A stretch of DNA of 64,000 nt from Clostridiales bacterium (GCA_017964005.1 JAGCSR010000026.1:28551-92550); one strand, 5' to 3'. Numbered from the stretch's first letter, positions 32,268 to 41,950 are shown. The notes: generated by a model from the letters alone, not told the origin. A program made the numbers and translations.

Positions 32268-33242
32268 ATGATCGGAAAGATAATTGGTTTAGGCTCATAC
32301 TTGCCGGACAAGGTCGTTACAAATGACGATCTGTCCCGCATTGTTGATACAAGTGACGAGTGGATCTGCGAGAGAACGGGGATACGCGAGCGGCACATAT
32401 CCGACCACAAGGTCGAGACAACCTCCTACATGGCAGGGGTAGCGGCGCAGCGCGCCGTTGCCGATGCCGGGATCGAAGCAGATACCATAGATCTTATCGT
32501 TGCGGCTTCCACAACACCTGATACCGTGTTCCCCACTATTGCATGCTCTGTTCAGAAAGCTGTAGGGGCTTCAGAGTCCTGCGGCTGTTTTGATGTCAAT
32601 TCGGCATGCCCCGGGTGGATCGCGGCATTCCTTACGGCTCAGAGCTTCATCGAGTCCGGAAGGGCGAGAAGGGCGCTTGTTGTAGGAGCAGAGACATTGT
32701 CCAATTATGTTGACTGGACCGACAGAGGTACATGCATCCTCTTCGGTGACGGTGCCGGATGCGCCGTACTGGAAGCATCGGAAGGAGATCCCGTCAGGTC
32801 GATCATGAGATCTTCCTGTGTCCGCGGGGACTGCCTGTACTGCGCCAGCATGAAGCAGCCTGACAGACTGGATGACGAGGAGTTTATCAAGAGCACATAT
32901 TTCCAGATGGCCGGAAGAGATGTCTTCCGTTTTGCCGTTACCGAGGTTCCCAAGATCATCACGGATGTCTTGAATGAAGCCGGAGTAAGCTCGGACGATA
33001 TAGACTGGTTCATCCTGCATCAGGCAAACGCAAGGATAATCGAAGCTACCGCCAAGAAGCTGAAGATGGATCTTAGTAAGTTCCCCATGAGCCTTCAGGG
33101 AACGGGCAACACATCGTCTGCTTCCATTCCGTCCCTTATGGATGTAATGAAGCGCGACGGCCGTCTCGTCAAAGGACAGAAGATAGTAACAGCAAGCTTC
33201 GGCGCAGGCCTTACATGGGATGCCGCATATTTTGAATACTGA
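32268..33242 (+). CDS. fabH: beta-ketoacyl-ACP synthase III
   Basis: A 324-residue FabH, which condenses acetyl-CoA (or a branched starter) with malonyl-ACP to start fatty-acid elongation. The catalytic triad is present: Cys114 in NSACPGW, His in LHQANARII, and Asn in GTGNTSSASIP. GERTGIRERH-type N-terminal sequence and FGDGAGCAVLEA fit. GGGAG lies 6 nt upstream. It leads the fab operon behind a FabT-like operator, so it is likely repressed when long acyl-ACP accumulates. The CPG variant after the Cys is a little unusual for the family. Confidence 0.96.
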   Translation: MIGKIIGLGSYLPDKVVTNDDLSRIVDTSDEWICERTGIRERHISDHKVETTSYMAGVAAQRAVADAGIEADTIDLIVAASTTPDTVFPTIACSVQKAVGASESCGCFDVNSACPGWIAAFLTAQSFIESGRARRALVVGAETLSNYVDWTDRGTCILFGDGAGCAVLEASEGDPVRSIMRSSCVRGDCLYCASMKQPDRLDDEEFIKSTYFQMAGRDVFRFAVTEVPKIITDVLNEAGVSSDDIDWFILHQANARIIEATAKKLKMDLSKFPMSLQGTGNTSSASIPSLMDVMKRDGRLVKGQKIVTASFGAGLTWDAAYFEY

Positions 33243-33270
33243 TAACTTTACTTCGAAAGGAGTCGCGAAA

Positions 33271-34206
33271 ATGAATACAATAGCTGATATCTTAGGTTTG
33301 AAATATCCCCTCTTCCAGGGCGGTATGGCTTGGGTGGCAGATTGGCACATCGCTGCAGCCGTATCCGAGGCAGGGGGCCTGGGCATCATCGGTGTGGGAG
33401 GAGCTGACGAGAATTGGCTCAGATCCCAGATCGCAGAGATCAGGAAAGTGACCGATAAGCCTTTCGGTGTAAACCTTATGCTGATGAACCCCAGAGCTGA
33501 CGAGATCGCCAAGGTCATTGCGGAAGAGAAGGTAAAGGTCGTAACGACCGGCGCAGGTTCCGCAGGCAGATATATCCCCATGTGGAAAGAAGCAGGCTGC
33601 TATATCGTTCCCGTTGTACCTTCCGTAGCTCTCGCCAAGAAGATGGAGCGTGACGGAGCCGACGCGGTTATCGCTGAGGGCACCGAATCGGGAGGACACG
33701 TAGGTGAGCTTACGACTATGGCTTTAGTTCCCCAGGTCGTTGATGCAGTAAGAATCCCCGTTCTTGCTGCAGGCGGTATCGCAGACGGCAGAGGAGTTGC
33801 GGCTTCTTTCATGCTTGGTGCAGTCGGCGTTCAGTGCGGAACGGTGTTCCTCGCGTCCGAAGAAGTCAATATTCATCAGAACTATAAGGATATGGTCATC
33901 AAAGCCAAGGACACTTCAACGAAGGTAACGGGAAGATCTTCCGGAGCACCCGTAAGACAGATCAGGAACCAGCTCACTGCAAAGTACTTGGAACTCGAAG
34001 AGAATCACGCAAGCTTTGAAGAGATGGAAGCTCTGGGTGCAGGATCACTTCGTAAAGCCGTAGTTGACGGTGATACCAAGGAAGGCACATTCATGGCAGG
34101 ACAGATCTCCGGCATGATCAAGGAGATAAAGCCGGTTAAGACCATTATCGAAGAGATGTTCTCCGAAGCGAATAAACTGATGAGCGGGGCAGAACCTGTC
34201 TGCTGA
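33271..34206 (+). CDS. fabK: enoyl-ACP reductase II (FMN-dependent)
   Basis: A 311-residue FabK, a TIM-barrel flavoprotein using NAD(P)H and FMN to reduce enoyl-ACP in the last elongation step; it replaces FabI. Start at 33271 (MNTIADILGL) follows AAAGGAG; a longer frame begins inside fabH. Family marks include YPLFQGGMAWVAD, GGLGIIGVGGAD, IAEGTESGGHVGE, AAGGIADGRGV and SSGAPVRQIRN. FabK-bearing bacteria are typically less sensitive to FabI inhibitors such as triclosan; that is a family property, not tested here. Confidence 0.95.
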   Translation: MNTIADILGLKYPLFQGGMAWVADWHIAAAVSEAGGLGIIGVGGADENWLRSQIAEIRKVTDKPFGVNLMLMNPRADEIAKVIAEEKVKVVTTGAGSAGRYIPMWKEAGCYIVPVVPSVALAKKMERDGADAVIAEGTESGGHVGELTTMALVPQVVDAVRIPVLAAGGIADGRGVAASFMLGAVGVQCGTVFLASEEVNIHQNYKDMVIKAKDTSTKVTGRSSGAPVRQIRNQLTAKYLELEENHASFEEMEALGAGSLRKAVVDGDTKEGTFMAGQISGMIKEIKPVKTIIEEMFSEANKLMSGAEPVC

Positions 34207-34217
34207 TAAAGGAACAG

Positions 34218-35150
34218 ATGATGAAGATAGCATTTACATACCCCGGGCAGGGCGTACAGAAAGTCGGGATGACGAAGGACTTCTTCGATAAGGAGTCTTT
34301 TGCCCGTGATATGGTCAGATCCGCATCCGAAAGCTCAGGTCTTGATATGGCAAAGCTCCTCTACGAGGAGAATGAGGATATCAACATTACCGAGTTTACC
34401 CAGCCTGCGCTGGTTACTGCCTGCCTGATCATTACAAAGGCAATTAAGGATCTTGGGATCGAACCTTATGTTACGGCAGGCCTGTCACTCGGAGAGTACT
34501 GCGCGATCGCTTCAGCGGGCGCTATGACATTCGAAGATGCGGTAAGGCTTACCAGGATCCGCGGCAAGCTCATGAGCAGCACGGTTCCTGCAGGTCAGGG
34601 CGCAATGGCTGCCGTAATAGGACTTGAGCCTGATGTTATCGAGAAGATCATCGCAGCAGAAGATCAGGTTACTATGGCTAACTTTAACTGTCCCGGCCAG
34701 ACCGTTATAACCGGGGCAACAGAAGGTGTTACGGCAGTACTCGACAAACTCCGCGAAGCCGGTGCCAGGAAAGTTGTTCCCCTCAATGTATCAGGACCCT
34801 TTCATTCCCCGATGCTAAAGCCTGCGGGAGAAAAGCTCAGGGCGGAATTGGATAAGACGGAGATCACAGACCTTAAGGTTCCTTATATAGCGAATGCTAC
34901 AGCGGAAGTTGTGGATTCTTCGGACAGGATAAGAGAGCTTCTTGAGATCCAGGTATCGTCACCGGTCAAGTGGGAACAGACACTTCTTAAGATGGCAGAT
35001 CTCGGAGTGGACGTTATCCTGGAGATCGGTCCCGGGAAGACCATAGCGGGATTTGTTAAGAAGACGATACCCGAAGTTCCCGTGATCAATGTCTCGACAA
35101 CAGAAGATATAGAACAGTTAACCGCAAAATTAAATGCAATCAAAGGATAA
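34218..35150 (+). CDS. fabD: malonyl-CoA:ACP transacylase
   Basis: A 310-residue FabD that transfers malonyl from CoA to acyl carrier protein. The nucleophile is in GLSLGEY (Ser90), the QGVQKVGM loop near the N-terminus and the VSGPFHSPMLKPA block with the catalytic His match the family. Two adjacent ATGs (34218, 34221) are possible; GGAAC lies upstream. It follows fabK by 11 bp. Only about 14 bp separate it from fabG. Confidence 0.95.
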   Translation: MMKIAFTYPGQGVQKVGMTKDFFDKESFARDMVRSASESSGLDMAKLLYEENEDINITEFTQPALVTACLIITKAIKDLGIEPYVTAGLSLGEYCAIASAGAMTFEDAVRLTRIRGKLMSSTVPAGQGAMAAVIGLEPDVIEKIIAAEDQVTMANFNCPGQTVITGATEGVTAVLDKLREAGARKVVPLNVSGPFHSPMLKPAGEKLRAELDKTEITDLKVPYIANATAEVVDSSDRIRELLEIQVSSPVKWEQTLLKMADLGVDVILEIGPGKTIAGFVKKTIPEVPVINVSTTEDIEQLTAKLNAIKG

Positions 35151-35164
35151 AGGAGATCAGTAAA

Positions 35165-35899
35165 ATGGCTAAGAATGCAATCGTAACAGGAAGCGCAAGA
35201 GGTATCGGAAAGGCTATTGCAACCCGTCTTGCAAAGGACGGATTCAATGTCGTCATCGTTGATGCCTGCCCTATCGAGAACTCCCAGGAGACAGCTGACG
35301 AGATCGCAAAGCTCGGTGTTGCCACCAAAGCGGTAAGATGCGATGTAACGGATTCGGCTCAGGTCAACGAGCTCTTGGAGTCCGTCAAGGAAGAGATGGG
35401 TTCCGTCGATGTTCTCGTCAACAACGCCGGCATCACCCGTGACGGTCTTCTTGTCAGGATGAAGGAAGAAGACTTCGATGCGGTAATAGCAGTCAATCTT
35501 AAAGGTACATATAATTTCACGAGAGCCGCAGCCCCGATCATGATGAAGCAGAGATCCGGCAGGATCGTATCCATCAGCTCCATCGTCGGTCTTCAGGGCA
35601 ATGCGGGCCAGGTCAATTATTCGGCATCCAAGGCCGGAGTTATCGGGATCACCAAGTCCTGCGCAAGGGAACTTGCGCCCAGGGGCGTTACGGTCAATGC
35701 CATAGCTCCCGGATATGTCGAGACCCCCATGACAGCAGTCCTCCCCGATAAGGTCAAGGAAGCTATGCTCGGAGCAATACCCGTCGGAAGATACGGTCAA
35801 CCCGAGGATATAGCAAATGCCGTATCATTCCTTTGTTCCGAGCAAGCTTCCTACATCACGGGTCAGGTGCTTTCCGTTGACGGCGGAATGCACATGTGA
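35165..35899 (+). CDS. fabG: 3-oxoacyl-ACP reductase
   Basis: A 244-residue SDR-family reductase acting with NADPH on 3-oxoacyl-ACP. The cofactor motif is TGSARGIGKAIA; the active site shows NNAGI, Ser in SISSIVG and YSASKAG. The C-terminal CSEQASYITGQVLSVDGGM is typical FabG. AAGGAG upstream, in the fab operon between fabD and fabF. Confidence 0.96.
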   Translation: MAKNAIVTGSARGIGKAIATRLAKDGFNVVIVDACPIENSQETADEIAKLGVATKAVRCDVTDSAQVNELLESVKEEMGSVDVLVNNAGITRDGLLVRMKEEDFDAVIAVNLKGTYNFTRAAAPIMMKQRSGRIVSISSIVGLQGNAGQVNYSASKAGVIGITKSCARELAPRGVTVNAIAPGYVETPMTAVLPDKVKEAMLGAIPVGRYGQPEDIANAVSFLCSEQASYITGQVLSVDGGMHM

Positions 35900-35929
35900 T
35901 GATAAGCAAGATAAGGAGATAAGGTTTTT

Positions 35930-37159
35930 ATGTCACGAAAAGTTGTTATTACCGGCATGGGCGCGATCACACCTTTCGGATGCGGCGTCGATAAGTTCTG
36001 GGAAGGACTTAAGAAGGGTGAGGCCGCGATCGGCCCGATCACCAAGTACGACACCACGGACTGCAAGGTTAAGATCGCAGCCGAGGTCAGAGATTTTGAG
36101 GTCACGAGATATATGGACGTCAAGGTTGCCAAGAGAATGGAAGGCTTTGCGCAGTTTGCGGTTGCGGCAGCAACGGAAGCGGTGGAACAGGCAGGCCTTA
36201 ACATGGAGGAAGAAGACCCTTACAGAGTCGGCGTTATCGTAAGTTCCGGGATCGGTTCGATGCAGGCTCATGAGCGCGAGCAGGTAAGGCTTGCCAACGG
36301 TAAGAAGATCGCACCTTTATATATCCCCATGATGATCGCAAACATGGCATCCGCGAACATCGCCATCAAGTACGGAATGCGCGGTAAGAACACATGTATC
36401 GTAACGGCATGCGCTACAGGCTCGCACTCCATAGGTGATGCCTTCAAAGCCGTAAAGTACGGTGAGGCAGACGTTATGGTGGCAGGCGGATGTGAAGCCG
36501 CGGTATGTAAGTCCGGTGTTGCCGGATTTACCGCATTGACGGCACTGTCCACAAACGAGGACTGCAAGACCGCATCAAGACCTTTCGATAAGGACCGTGA
36601 CGGATTCGTTATCGGCGAAGGTTCCGGTGTATTGATCCTGGAAGAAGAAGAGCATGCCAAGGCAAGAGGCGCGAAGATCTTAGCGGAAGTCGTAGGGTAT
36701 GGCGCAACATGTGACGCGTTCCATATCACATCTCCCGCAGAAGACGGATCCGGTGCCGGTGAAGCCATGAAGATAGCAATGGCCGAGGCAGGGATAGGTC
36801 CTTCGGAAGTTCAGTATATCAACGCTCACGGAACGTCAACTCACCATAACGACCTGTTCGAGACGAGAGCCATGAAGTACGCTTTCGGCAAAGATGCATA
36901 TAACCTCTCGATCAACTCCTCCAAGTCCATGGTAGGACACCTCCTCGGAGGTGCCGGCGGCGTAGAGCTCATCGCGTGCGTTAAGGCCATCGAAGATTCC
37001 TTCGTGCATGTTACCGCGGGTTCCAAAGAATCCGAAGGCGAACTTGACCTTGATTATACTTTCAAAAGTCCGAAGACGCGTGACATCACATATGCCATGA
37101 GCAATTCCCTGGGCTTTGGCGGTCACAACGCATCGCTCATCGTTAAGAAATACGTTTGA
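35930..37159 (+). CDS. fabF: beta-ketoacyl-ACP synthase II
   Basis: A 409-residue FabF, the main elongating condensing enzyme. Cys161 lies in TACATGSHSIGDA, the two catalytic His in NAHGTSTHHND and SMVGHLLGGAGG, and Lys between them (NSSKSMVG). The C-terminus SNSLGFGGHNASLI is canonical. ATAAGGAG precedes the ATG. The operon has no fabA or fabB, so unsaturated-chain formation must use another route or be absent. Confidence 0.96.
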   Translation: MSRKVVITGMGAITPFGCGVDKFWEGLKKGEAAIGPITKYDTTDCKVKIAAEVRDFEVTRYMDVKVAKRMEGFAQFAVAAATEAVEQAGLNMEEEDPYRVGVIVSSGIGSMQAHEREQVRLANGKKIAPLYIPMMIANMASANIAIKYGMRGKNTCIVTACATGSHSIGDAFKAVKYGEADVMVAGGCEAAVCKSGVAGFTALTALSTNEDCKTASRPFDKDRDGFVIGEGSGVLILEEEEHAKARGAKILAEVVGYGATCDAFHITSPAEDGSGAGEAMKIAMAEAGIGPSEVQYINAHGTSTHHNDLFETRAMKYAFGKDAYNLSINSSKSMVGHLLGGAGGVELIACVKAIEDSFVHVTAGSKESEGELDLDYTFKSPKTRDITYAMSNSLGFGGHNASLIVKKYV

Positions 37160-37173
37160 GGAGGAAGTGTTCC

Positions 37174-37671
37174 ATGGCAGATAAAGCAAGAACGAATACA
37201 TTGGGACTGAATGTCGAAGAGATGAAGGAACTGATCCGGGAAGTATCGGAATCGGGTCTGGACAGCTTCGAATATAAAGAAGGTGATTTCTCTATCTCCC
37301 TTCACACAAAGAATCAGGCATTGGCAAAGAATGCTACCGCCACTGCAGCAACAGGAGCCGGGATCTCTGTTCCGGATCTGTCCCTTGCGATGGCGGAGGC
37401 TGCTGAGGCCGCGTCCGGCGCGGAAGATGAAGACGATTCGTTTGTCATCAAGTCTCCTTTGGTGGGAACATTCTATTCGGCTCCCGCGGCAGGTGCCGAG
37501 CCTTTTGTAAAGGTTGGAGACCGTGTCAAGAAAGGACAGGTCTTGGGTATCGTTGAAGCAATGAAGATGATGAACGAGATCGAGTCGGACTGCGACGGTA
37601 CGATAGCGGAGATATGCGTAGCAAACGAGAGCGCCGTAGAATTCGGGCAGCCTCTGTTTAAGATAAACTGA
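37174..37671 (+). CDS. accB: acetyl-CoA carboxylase biotin carboxyl carrier protein
   Basis: A 165-residue BCCP. The start at 37174 (MADKARTN) follows GAGGAGG. The N-terminal helical region binds the carboxylase, an Ala-rich linker (TAATGAG, AMAEAAEAASGAEDE) joins it to the C-terminal biotinyl domain with SPLVGTFYSAP and the biotin site EAMKMMNE (Lys biotinylated by BirA). It carries carboxyl-biotin between AccC and the fused AccDA downstream. Confidence 0.96.
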   Translation: MADKARTNTLGLNVEEMKELIREVSESGLDSFEYKEGDFSISLHTKNQALAKNATATAATGAGISVPDLSLAMAEAAEAASGAEDEDDSFVIKSPLVGTFYSAPAAGAEPFVKVGDRVKKGQVLGIVEAMKMMNEIESDCDGTIAEICVANESAVEFGQPLFKIN

Positions 37672-37687
37672 TCAAAGGAGTAATACT

Positions 37688-38122
37688 ATGGCAAACTCAC
37701 TTACAACAACAGAGATAATGAAGATCATTCCTCACAGACACCCTTTCCTTCTGATCGACAGGGTTGAGGATTACGAGCCGGGCCAGTACTGTATCGGCTA
37801 TAAGAATTTTACTTACGACGAATATTTCTTCCGCGGACATTTCCCGGAGATGCCTATCGTTCCCGGTGTCATTACCGTCGAAGCCCTGGCTCAGGCAGGC
37901 GCAGTTGCGATCCTTTCCCAGGAAGAGTTCAAGGGCAAGATCGCGGTCTTCGCGGGCATAGACAAGTGCAAGTTCAAGACGGCAGTCGTACCCGGTGATA
38001 CGGTAAGGCTGGAGACCAGGATCACTGCCATAAGAGGTCCCGTCGGCTTCGGCGAGGCGGTCGCTTCCGTTAACGGCAAGGTCGCAGTTCAGGCTGTTTT
38101 GAAGTTTGCGATCCTTCAGTAA
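37688..38122 (+). CDS. fabZ: 3-hydroxyacyl-ACP dehydratase
   Basis: A 144-residue hot-dog-fold dehydratase. Catalytic His in FRGHFPEMPIVPGV and Glu in VEALAQAGA; the start IPHRHPFLLIDRV is the usual FabZ entry. It dehydrates hydroxyacyl-ACP before FabK reduction. AAAGGAG precedes the ATG. It is placed between accB and accC, the common clostridial order. Confidence 0.96.
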   Translation: MANSLTTTEIMKIIPHRHPFLLIDRVEDYEPGQYCIGYKNFTYDEYFFRGHFPEMPIVPGVITVEALAQAGAVAILSQEEFKGKIAVFAGIDKCKFKTAVVPGDTVRLETRITAIRGPVGFGEAVASVNGKVAVQAVLKFAILQ

Positions 38123-38143
38123 GGACAAAGGACTGATCTTAAG

Positions 38144-39487
38144 ATGATCAAGAAAGTACTGATAGCAAACAGAGGCGAGATCGCCGTATGCATCATCCGC
38201 GCATGCCGTGAGATGGGTATCATGACGGTTGCTGTATGCTCGGAGGCAGACAGGAATGCCCTGCATTCCCAGCTCGCTGACGAGACCATCTGCATAGGTC
38301 CCGCCCAGTCTTCCGAATCTTATCTCAATGTCGGAAGGATAATCTCGGCCACGATGACATCGGGAGCCGATGCCATCCACCCCGGATTCGGATTCCTTTC
38401 CGAGGATGCCGAGTTTGCCAAGATCTGCGAAAAGTGCAACATCACGTTTATAGGACCCAACTCGAAGATGATCGCGGCATCAGGCAATAAGGCCAATGCC
38501 AAGAAGACCATGATCGAAGCGGGAGTTCCCGTCATCCCGGGCGCGGCGGAAGCTGCAAACACTCCCAAGGACGGATTAAAGCTTGCGAAGATCGCAGGGT
38601 TCCCCGTCATGATCAAGGCTGCTTTGGGCGGCGGCGGCAAGGGTATGCGCGTTGCCAGGAGCGAGGATGTTTTCGAGCAGGCGTTCCTTACGGCTCAGGC
38701 TGAGGCAAGAGCTTCCTTCGGTGACGATTCCATGTATGTCGAACACTATGTGGAACACCCCAAGCATATCGAAGTTCAGATCTTAGCCGATAAGTTCGGC
38801 AACGTCATCCACCTGGGTGAACGTGACTGTTCCGTTCAGAGGAACCATCAGAAACTGATAGAAGAGACTCCCTGTGAATCTCTGTCGGAAGAATTGCGTG
38901 AGAAGATCCGCGACGCAGCCGTAAGGGCGGCAAAAGCGGTCAACTATGAGAACGCGGGAACATGTGAGTTCCTTGTTGAACCTGACGGAAAGTTCTACTT
39001 CATGGAGATGAATACCAGGATCCAGGTAGAGCACCCCATAACAGAATGGGTCACCGGAATTGACCTCATAAGAGAACAGATCAAGATAGCATCAGGACTC
39101 CCCCTGGAATATAAGCAGGAAGACATCAGGATATCGGGTCACTCCATTGAAGTGCGTATCAACGCCGAGGATCCCGAGCATAAGTTCAGACCCTGCCCCG
39201 GTAAGATCGAGACAGTATATCTTCCCGGCGGTAAAGGAGTGCGTGTCGATTCGGCAGTATTCGCAGGACTCGAGATCCCGCCCTACTACGATTCGATGCT
39301 CGCTAAGCTCTCGGTCTGGGCTCCCACAAGGGAGGAAGCCCGCCGCAAGATGCAGACCGCTCTGGGTGAAGTGATAATCACGGGGATCAAGACCAATATC
39401 GATTATCAGTACTCGCTCATAACACACAAGGATTTTATCGAAGGTAAGACTGACATAGATTTCATCGACAGGATCAGCAGAGGATAA
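38144..39487 (+). CDS. accC: acetyl-CoA carboxylase, biotin carboxylase subunit
   Basis: A 447-residue ATP-grasp enzyme that carboxylates the biotin of AccB. Present are KKVLIANRGEIAVCIIRACRE, the Gly-rich ATP loop ALGGGGKGMRVAR, HPKHIEVQILAD, ERDCSVQRNHQKLIEE, EMNTRIQVEHPITEWVTGIDL and the C-terminal EVRINAEDPEHKFRPCPG. Length is normal. It ends 5 bp before the fused carboxyltransferase gene. Confidence 0.97.
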   Translation: MIKKVLIANRGEIAVCIIRACREMGIMTVAVCSEADRNALHSQLADETICIGPAQSSESYLNVGRIISATMTSGADAIHPGFGFLSEDAEFAKICEKCNITFIGPNSKMIAASGNKANAKKTMIEAGVPVIPGAAEAANTPKDGLKLAKIAGFPVMIKAALGGGGKGMRVARSEDVFEQAFLTAQAEARASFGDDSMYVEHYVEHPKHIEVQILADKFGNVIHLGERDCSVQRNHQKLIEETPCESLSEELREKIRDAAVRAAKAVNYENAGTCEFLVEPDGKFYFMEMNTRIQVEHPITEWVTGIDLIREQIKIASGLPLEYKQEDIRISGHSIEVRINAEDPEHKFRPCPGKIETVYLPGGKGVRVDSAVFAGLEIPPYYDSMLAKLSVWAPTREEARRKMQTALGEVIITGIKTNIDYQYSLITHKDFIEGKTDIDFIDRISRG

Positions 39488-39492
39488 GCTAA

Positions 39493-41187
39493 ATGGAATT
39501 AAGATATCTGTTCAAGAAGACACAGACCGTAAAAGATGACAGTCTGGACCGTGAGAAGAAGGCCAACAGGCCCTCGGCTCCCAACGGCCTCTTCCATAAG
39601 TGCCCGGGCTGCAACAAGACCATCTTCTCGGATGAACTCAAGCGCAATCTCTTTGTCTGCCCTGACTGCGGATATTACTTCCGCATGTATGCCACTACAA
39701 GGATCGAATCATTGGCAGACGAAGGATCCTTTGAAGAGTGGGATACCGACATCAAGGAAACAAATCCCCTGGGAACTCCGGGATATGAGAAGAAGATCCA
39801 GACCCTCAAGGAGACGACGGAACTCGACGAAGCAGTAACCTGCGGCAAGTGCAGTATCGGCGGGATCGACACGGTTCTCTGCGTCATGGACACCAGGTTC
39901 ATGATGGCTTCGATGGGCCAGGTCGTCGGAGAGAAGATAACCCGCGCGGTGGAACGCGCAACGGAAGAAAGACTTCCCGTGATAATCTTCTGCGCTTCAG
40001 GCGGCGCCCGCATGCAGGAAGGCATAATCTCACTCATGCAGATGGCAAAGACATCCGCAGCTCTCGAAAGACACGGCAAAGAAGGACTCCTCTATGTGTC
40101 AGTCTTAACTGACCCCACAACGGGAGGCGTTACCGCAAGCTTTGCAATGTTAGGTGACATCATCCTTGCAGAACCCGGCGCCCTGATCGGATTCGCAGGT
40201 CCCCGTGTAATAGAGCAGACCATAGGACAGAAGCTCCCTGAAGGATTCCAGCGGGCCGAGTTTCTGGAAGACCACGGGTTCGTGGACAAGGTAGTAGCAA
40301 GAGGGGATATGAAAGAAACTCTTGCCAAGATCCTTAAGTTCCACGGTGAACACGAATATAAGCCTACGGGTATAAAAGTATCCAAGACGAAGAGAAAGAA
40401 GAATAAGCATACGCCCTGGGAGAAGGTCATGATCTCCCGCGGCAAGGACCGTCCCATAGCAGACGATTATATAGACAAGATCTTCCCTGATTTTACGGAA
40501 TTCAAAGGTGACAGGCACTACCGTGACAATAAGGCGATAAGGTGCGGTATAGCGACCTTCGCAGGGATCCCGGTAACTGTAATTGCCCAGACGAAAGGTG
40601 CCAACACAAAGCAGAATGTGGAGCGCGACTTCGGCATGCCTTCTCCCGACGGATACCGCAAGGCCCTCCGCGCCATGAAGCAGGCCGAGAAGTTCGGCCG
40701 ACCCGTCATCTGCCTTGTGGACACTCCCGGCGCGTTCTGCGGAATGGAAGCAGAAGAGAGAGGCGAAGGCGAAGCTATCGCGACAAACCTTGCCACGATG
40801 TCTTCTCTTAAGGTCCCTGTCCTGTCGATAGTGATCAGCGAGGCCGGATCCGGCGGAGCCCTTGCAATAGCCGTTGCCGACAAGGTCTATATGCTCGCCA
40901 ACTCCATCTATGCCATATTGTCTCCCGAAGGTTACGCAAGCATCCTCTGGAAAGACGCCAAGCGCGCTGACGAAGCCGCATCGGAGATGAAGCTTACCGC
41001 GGACGATCTTCTGAAGCTGGGAGTCATCGACGGCATCATCGACGAGCCTGAAGAACTCAAGCGTAATAATGTGGACGAAGTTATTCCCGGAATGGTATCA
41101 TGTATCGAGTCGTTCATAAAAGAGACGGCAGATACACCTGCGGCAGAACTTATTGCCGCAAGATATGAGAGGTTCCGCAGATTCTGA
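39493..41187 (+). CDS. accDA: fused acetyl-CoA carboxylase carboxyltransferase, beta-alpha
   Basis: A 564-residue single chain carrying both carboxyltransferase subunits, which transfer carboxyl from biotin to acetyl-CoA to make malonyl-CoA. Residues 1-285 are AccD: a four-Cys zinc ribbon (Cys37, 40, 56, 59), then FCASGGARMQEG and TDPTTGGVTASFAMLGD. A basic linker (KTKRKKNKHTPWEK) leads into AccA from about 295: DFTEFKGDRHYRDN, VTVIAQTKGANT, NFGMPSP-type DFGMPSPDGYRKALR, VDTPGAFCG, SEAGSGGALAIAVAD and YAILSPEGYASILWKD. Separate accD and accA genes are usual; the junction is continuous with no stop or frameshift. The next gene's ATG overlaps its stop. Confidence 0.95.
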   Translation: MELRYLFKKTQTVKDDSLDREKKANRPSAPNGLFHKCPGCNKTIFSDELKRNLFVCPDCGYYFRMYATTRIESLADEGSFEEWDTDIKETNPLGTPGYEKKIQTLKETTELDEAVTCGKCSIGGIDTVLCVMDTRFMMASMGQVVGEKITRAVERATEERLPVIIFCASGGARMQEGIISLMQMAKTSAALERHGKEGLLYVSVLTDPTTGGVTASFAMLGDIILAEPGALIGFAGPRVIEQTIGQKLPEGFQRAEFLEDHGFVDKVVARGDMKETLAKILKFHGEHEYKPTGIKVSKTKRKKNKHTPWEKVMISRGKDRPIADDYIDKIFPDFTEFKGDRHYRDNKAIRCGIATFAGIPVTVIAQTKGANTKQNVERDFGMPSPDGYRKALRAMKQAEKFGRPVICLVDTPGAFCGMEAEERGEGEAIATNLATMSSLKVPVLSIVISEAGSGGALAIAVADKVYMLANSIYAILSPEGYASILWKDAKRADEAASEMKLTADDLLKLGVIDGIIDEPEELKRNNVDEVIPGMVSCIESFIKETADTPAAELIAARYERFRRF

Positions 41188-41828
41188 TGAAGTACGATGC
41201 GATATTATTCGATGTGGACGGTACATTGCTTGACACGTCCGAAGGTATATTGCTGTCTTTAAAACAAACACTCGACAGATTCGGTATCGACTACAGTTTC
41301 CTGACAGAAGAAGATAATTCTTCCTTCATCGGCCCGCCCATGGAACTGTCCCTTACAAAGTGGTTCAACCTGACGGGCGATAAGAATACCGAAGTCTGCT
41401 CAGGATACAGAAAGACCTACAGGGAAGATAACATCATGCTGGCAACTCCCTACGAAGGGATAGAGCAGGCCCTTGATAACCTCAGGAATTCCGGTATTGC
41501 TCTGGGTGTTGCATCCTACAAGAAACAGGATTACTTGGGCAAGATCCTGGAAGGATTCGGGATGGATAAGTACTTTGATGTCATCTGCGGATCCGACTAT
41601 ACGGGCAAACTTACCAAAGCGGATATAATCAATTGCTGCATATCGGGACTTAAGATCGAAGATAAGTCCCGTGTCCTGATGATCGGTGATACGACATACG
41701 ATTCTTCGGGCGCTAAGGAGGCGGGAGTCGATTTTGCTTTCGCCCGCTGGGGATTCGGCGAGGTTCCCGAAGAAGATTATGTTATGTGCGTTGATGTCCC
41801 CTCGGATCTTGCAGGGGCATTATTGTAA
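41187..41828 (+). CDS. HAD-superfamily phosphatase (phosphoglycolate phosphatase-like)
   Basis: A 213-residue HAD hydrolase, last gene of the fab/acc operon by position (start overlaps the accDA stop). Motif I FDVDGTLLDTSEG, motif II around ASYKK, motif III Lys in GKLTKAD, and motif IV MIGDTTYDSSGAKEAG are all intact. The helical cap fits the phosphoglycolate phosphatase-like subclass. Its substrate is unknown; a link to lipid metabolism is positional only. Confidence 0.9.
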   Translation: MKYDAILFDVDGTLLDTSEGILLSLKQTLDRFGIDYSFLTEEDNSSFIGPPMELSLTKWFNLTGDKNTEVCSGYRKTYREDNIMLATPYEGIEQALDNLRNSGIALGVASYKKQDYLGKILEGFGMDKYFDVICGSDYTGKLTKADIINCCISGLKIEDKSRVLMIGDTTYDSSGAKEAGVDFAFARWGFGEVPEEDYVMCVDVPSDLAGALL

Positions 41829-41950
41829 TCCCGATCCTTCACCCCCCTCAAATTCTTGCTTTTTATTCAATAAACTCGGGATTTCTCAGTTTTTTATCAA
41901 GATATCCGAGGTGACTGTATAATAATATGTATACTAGTGGAGGTTTGAGC

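Noticed and set aside
34883..35800. 305-codon frame antisense to fabD-fabG
   Set aside because: Both plus-strand genes are unmistakable; long antisense frames are common in such biased codons.
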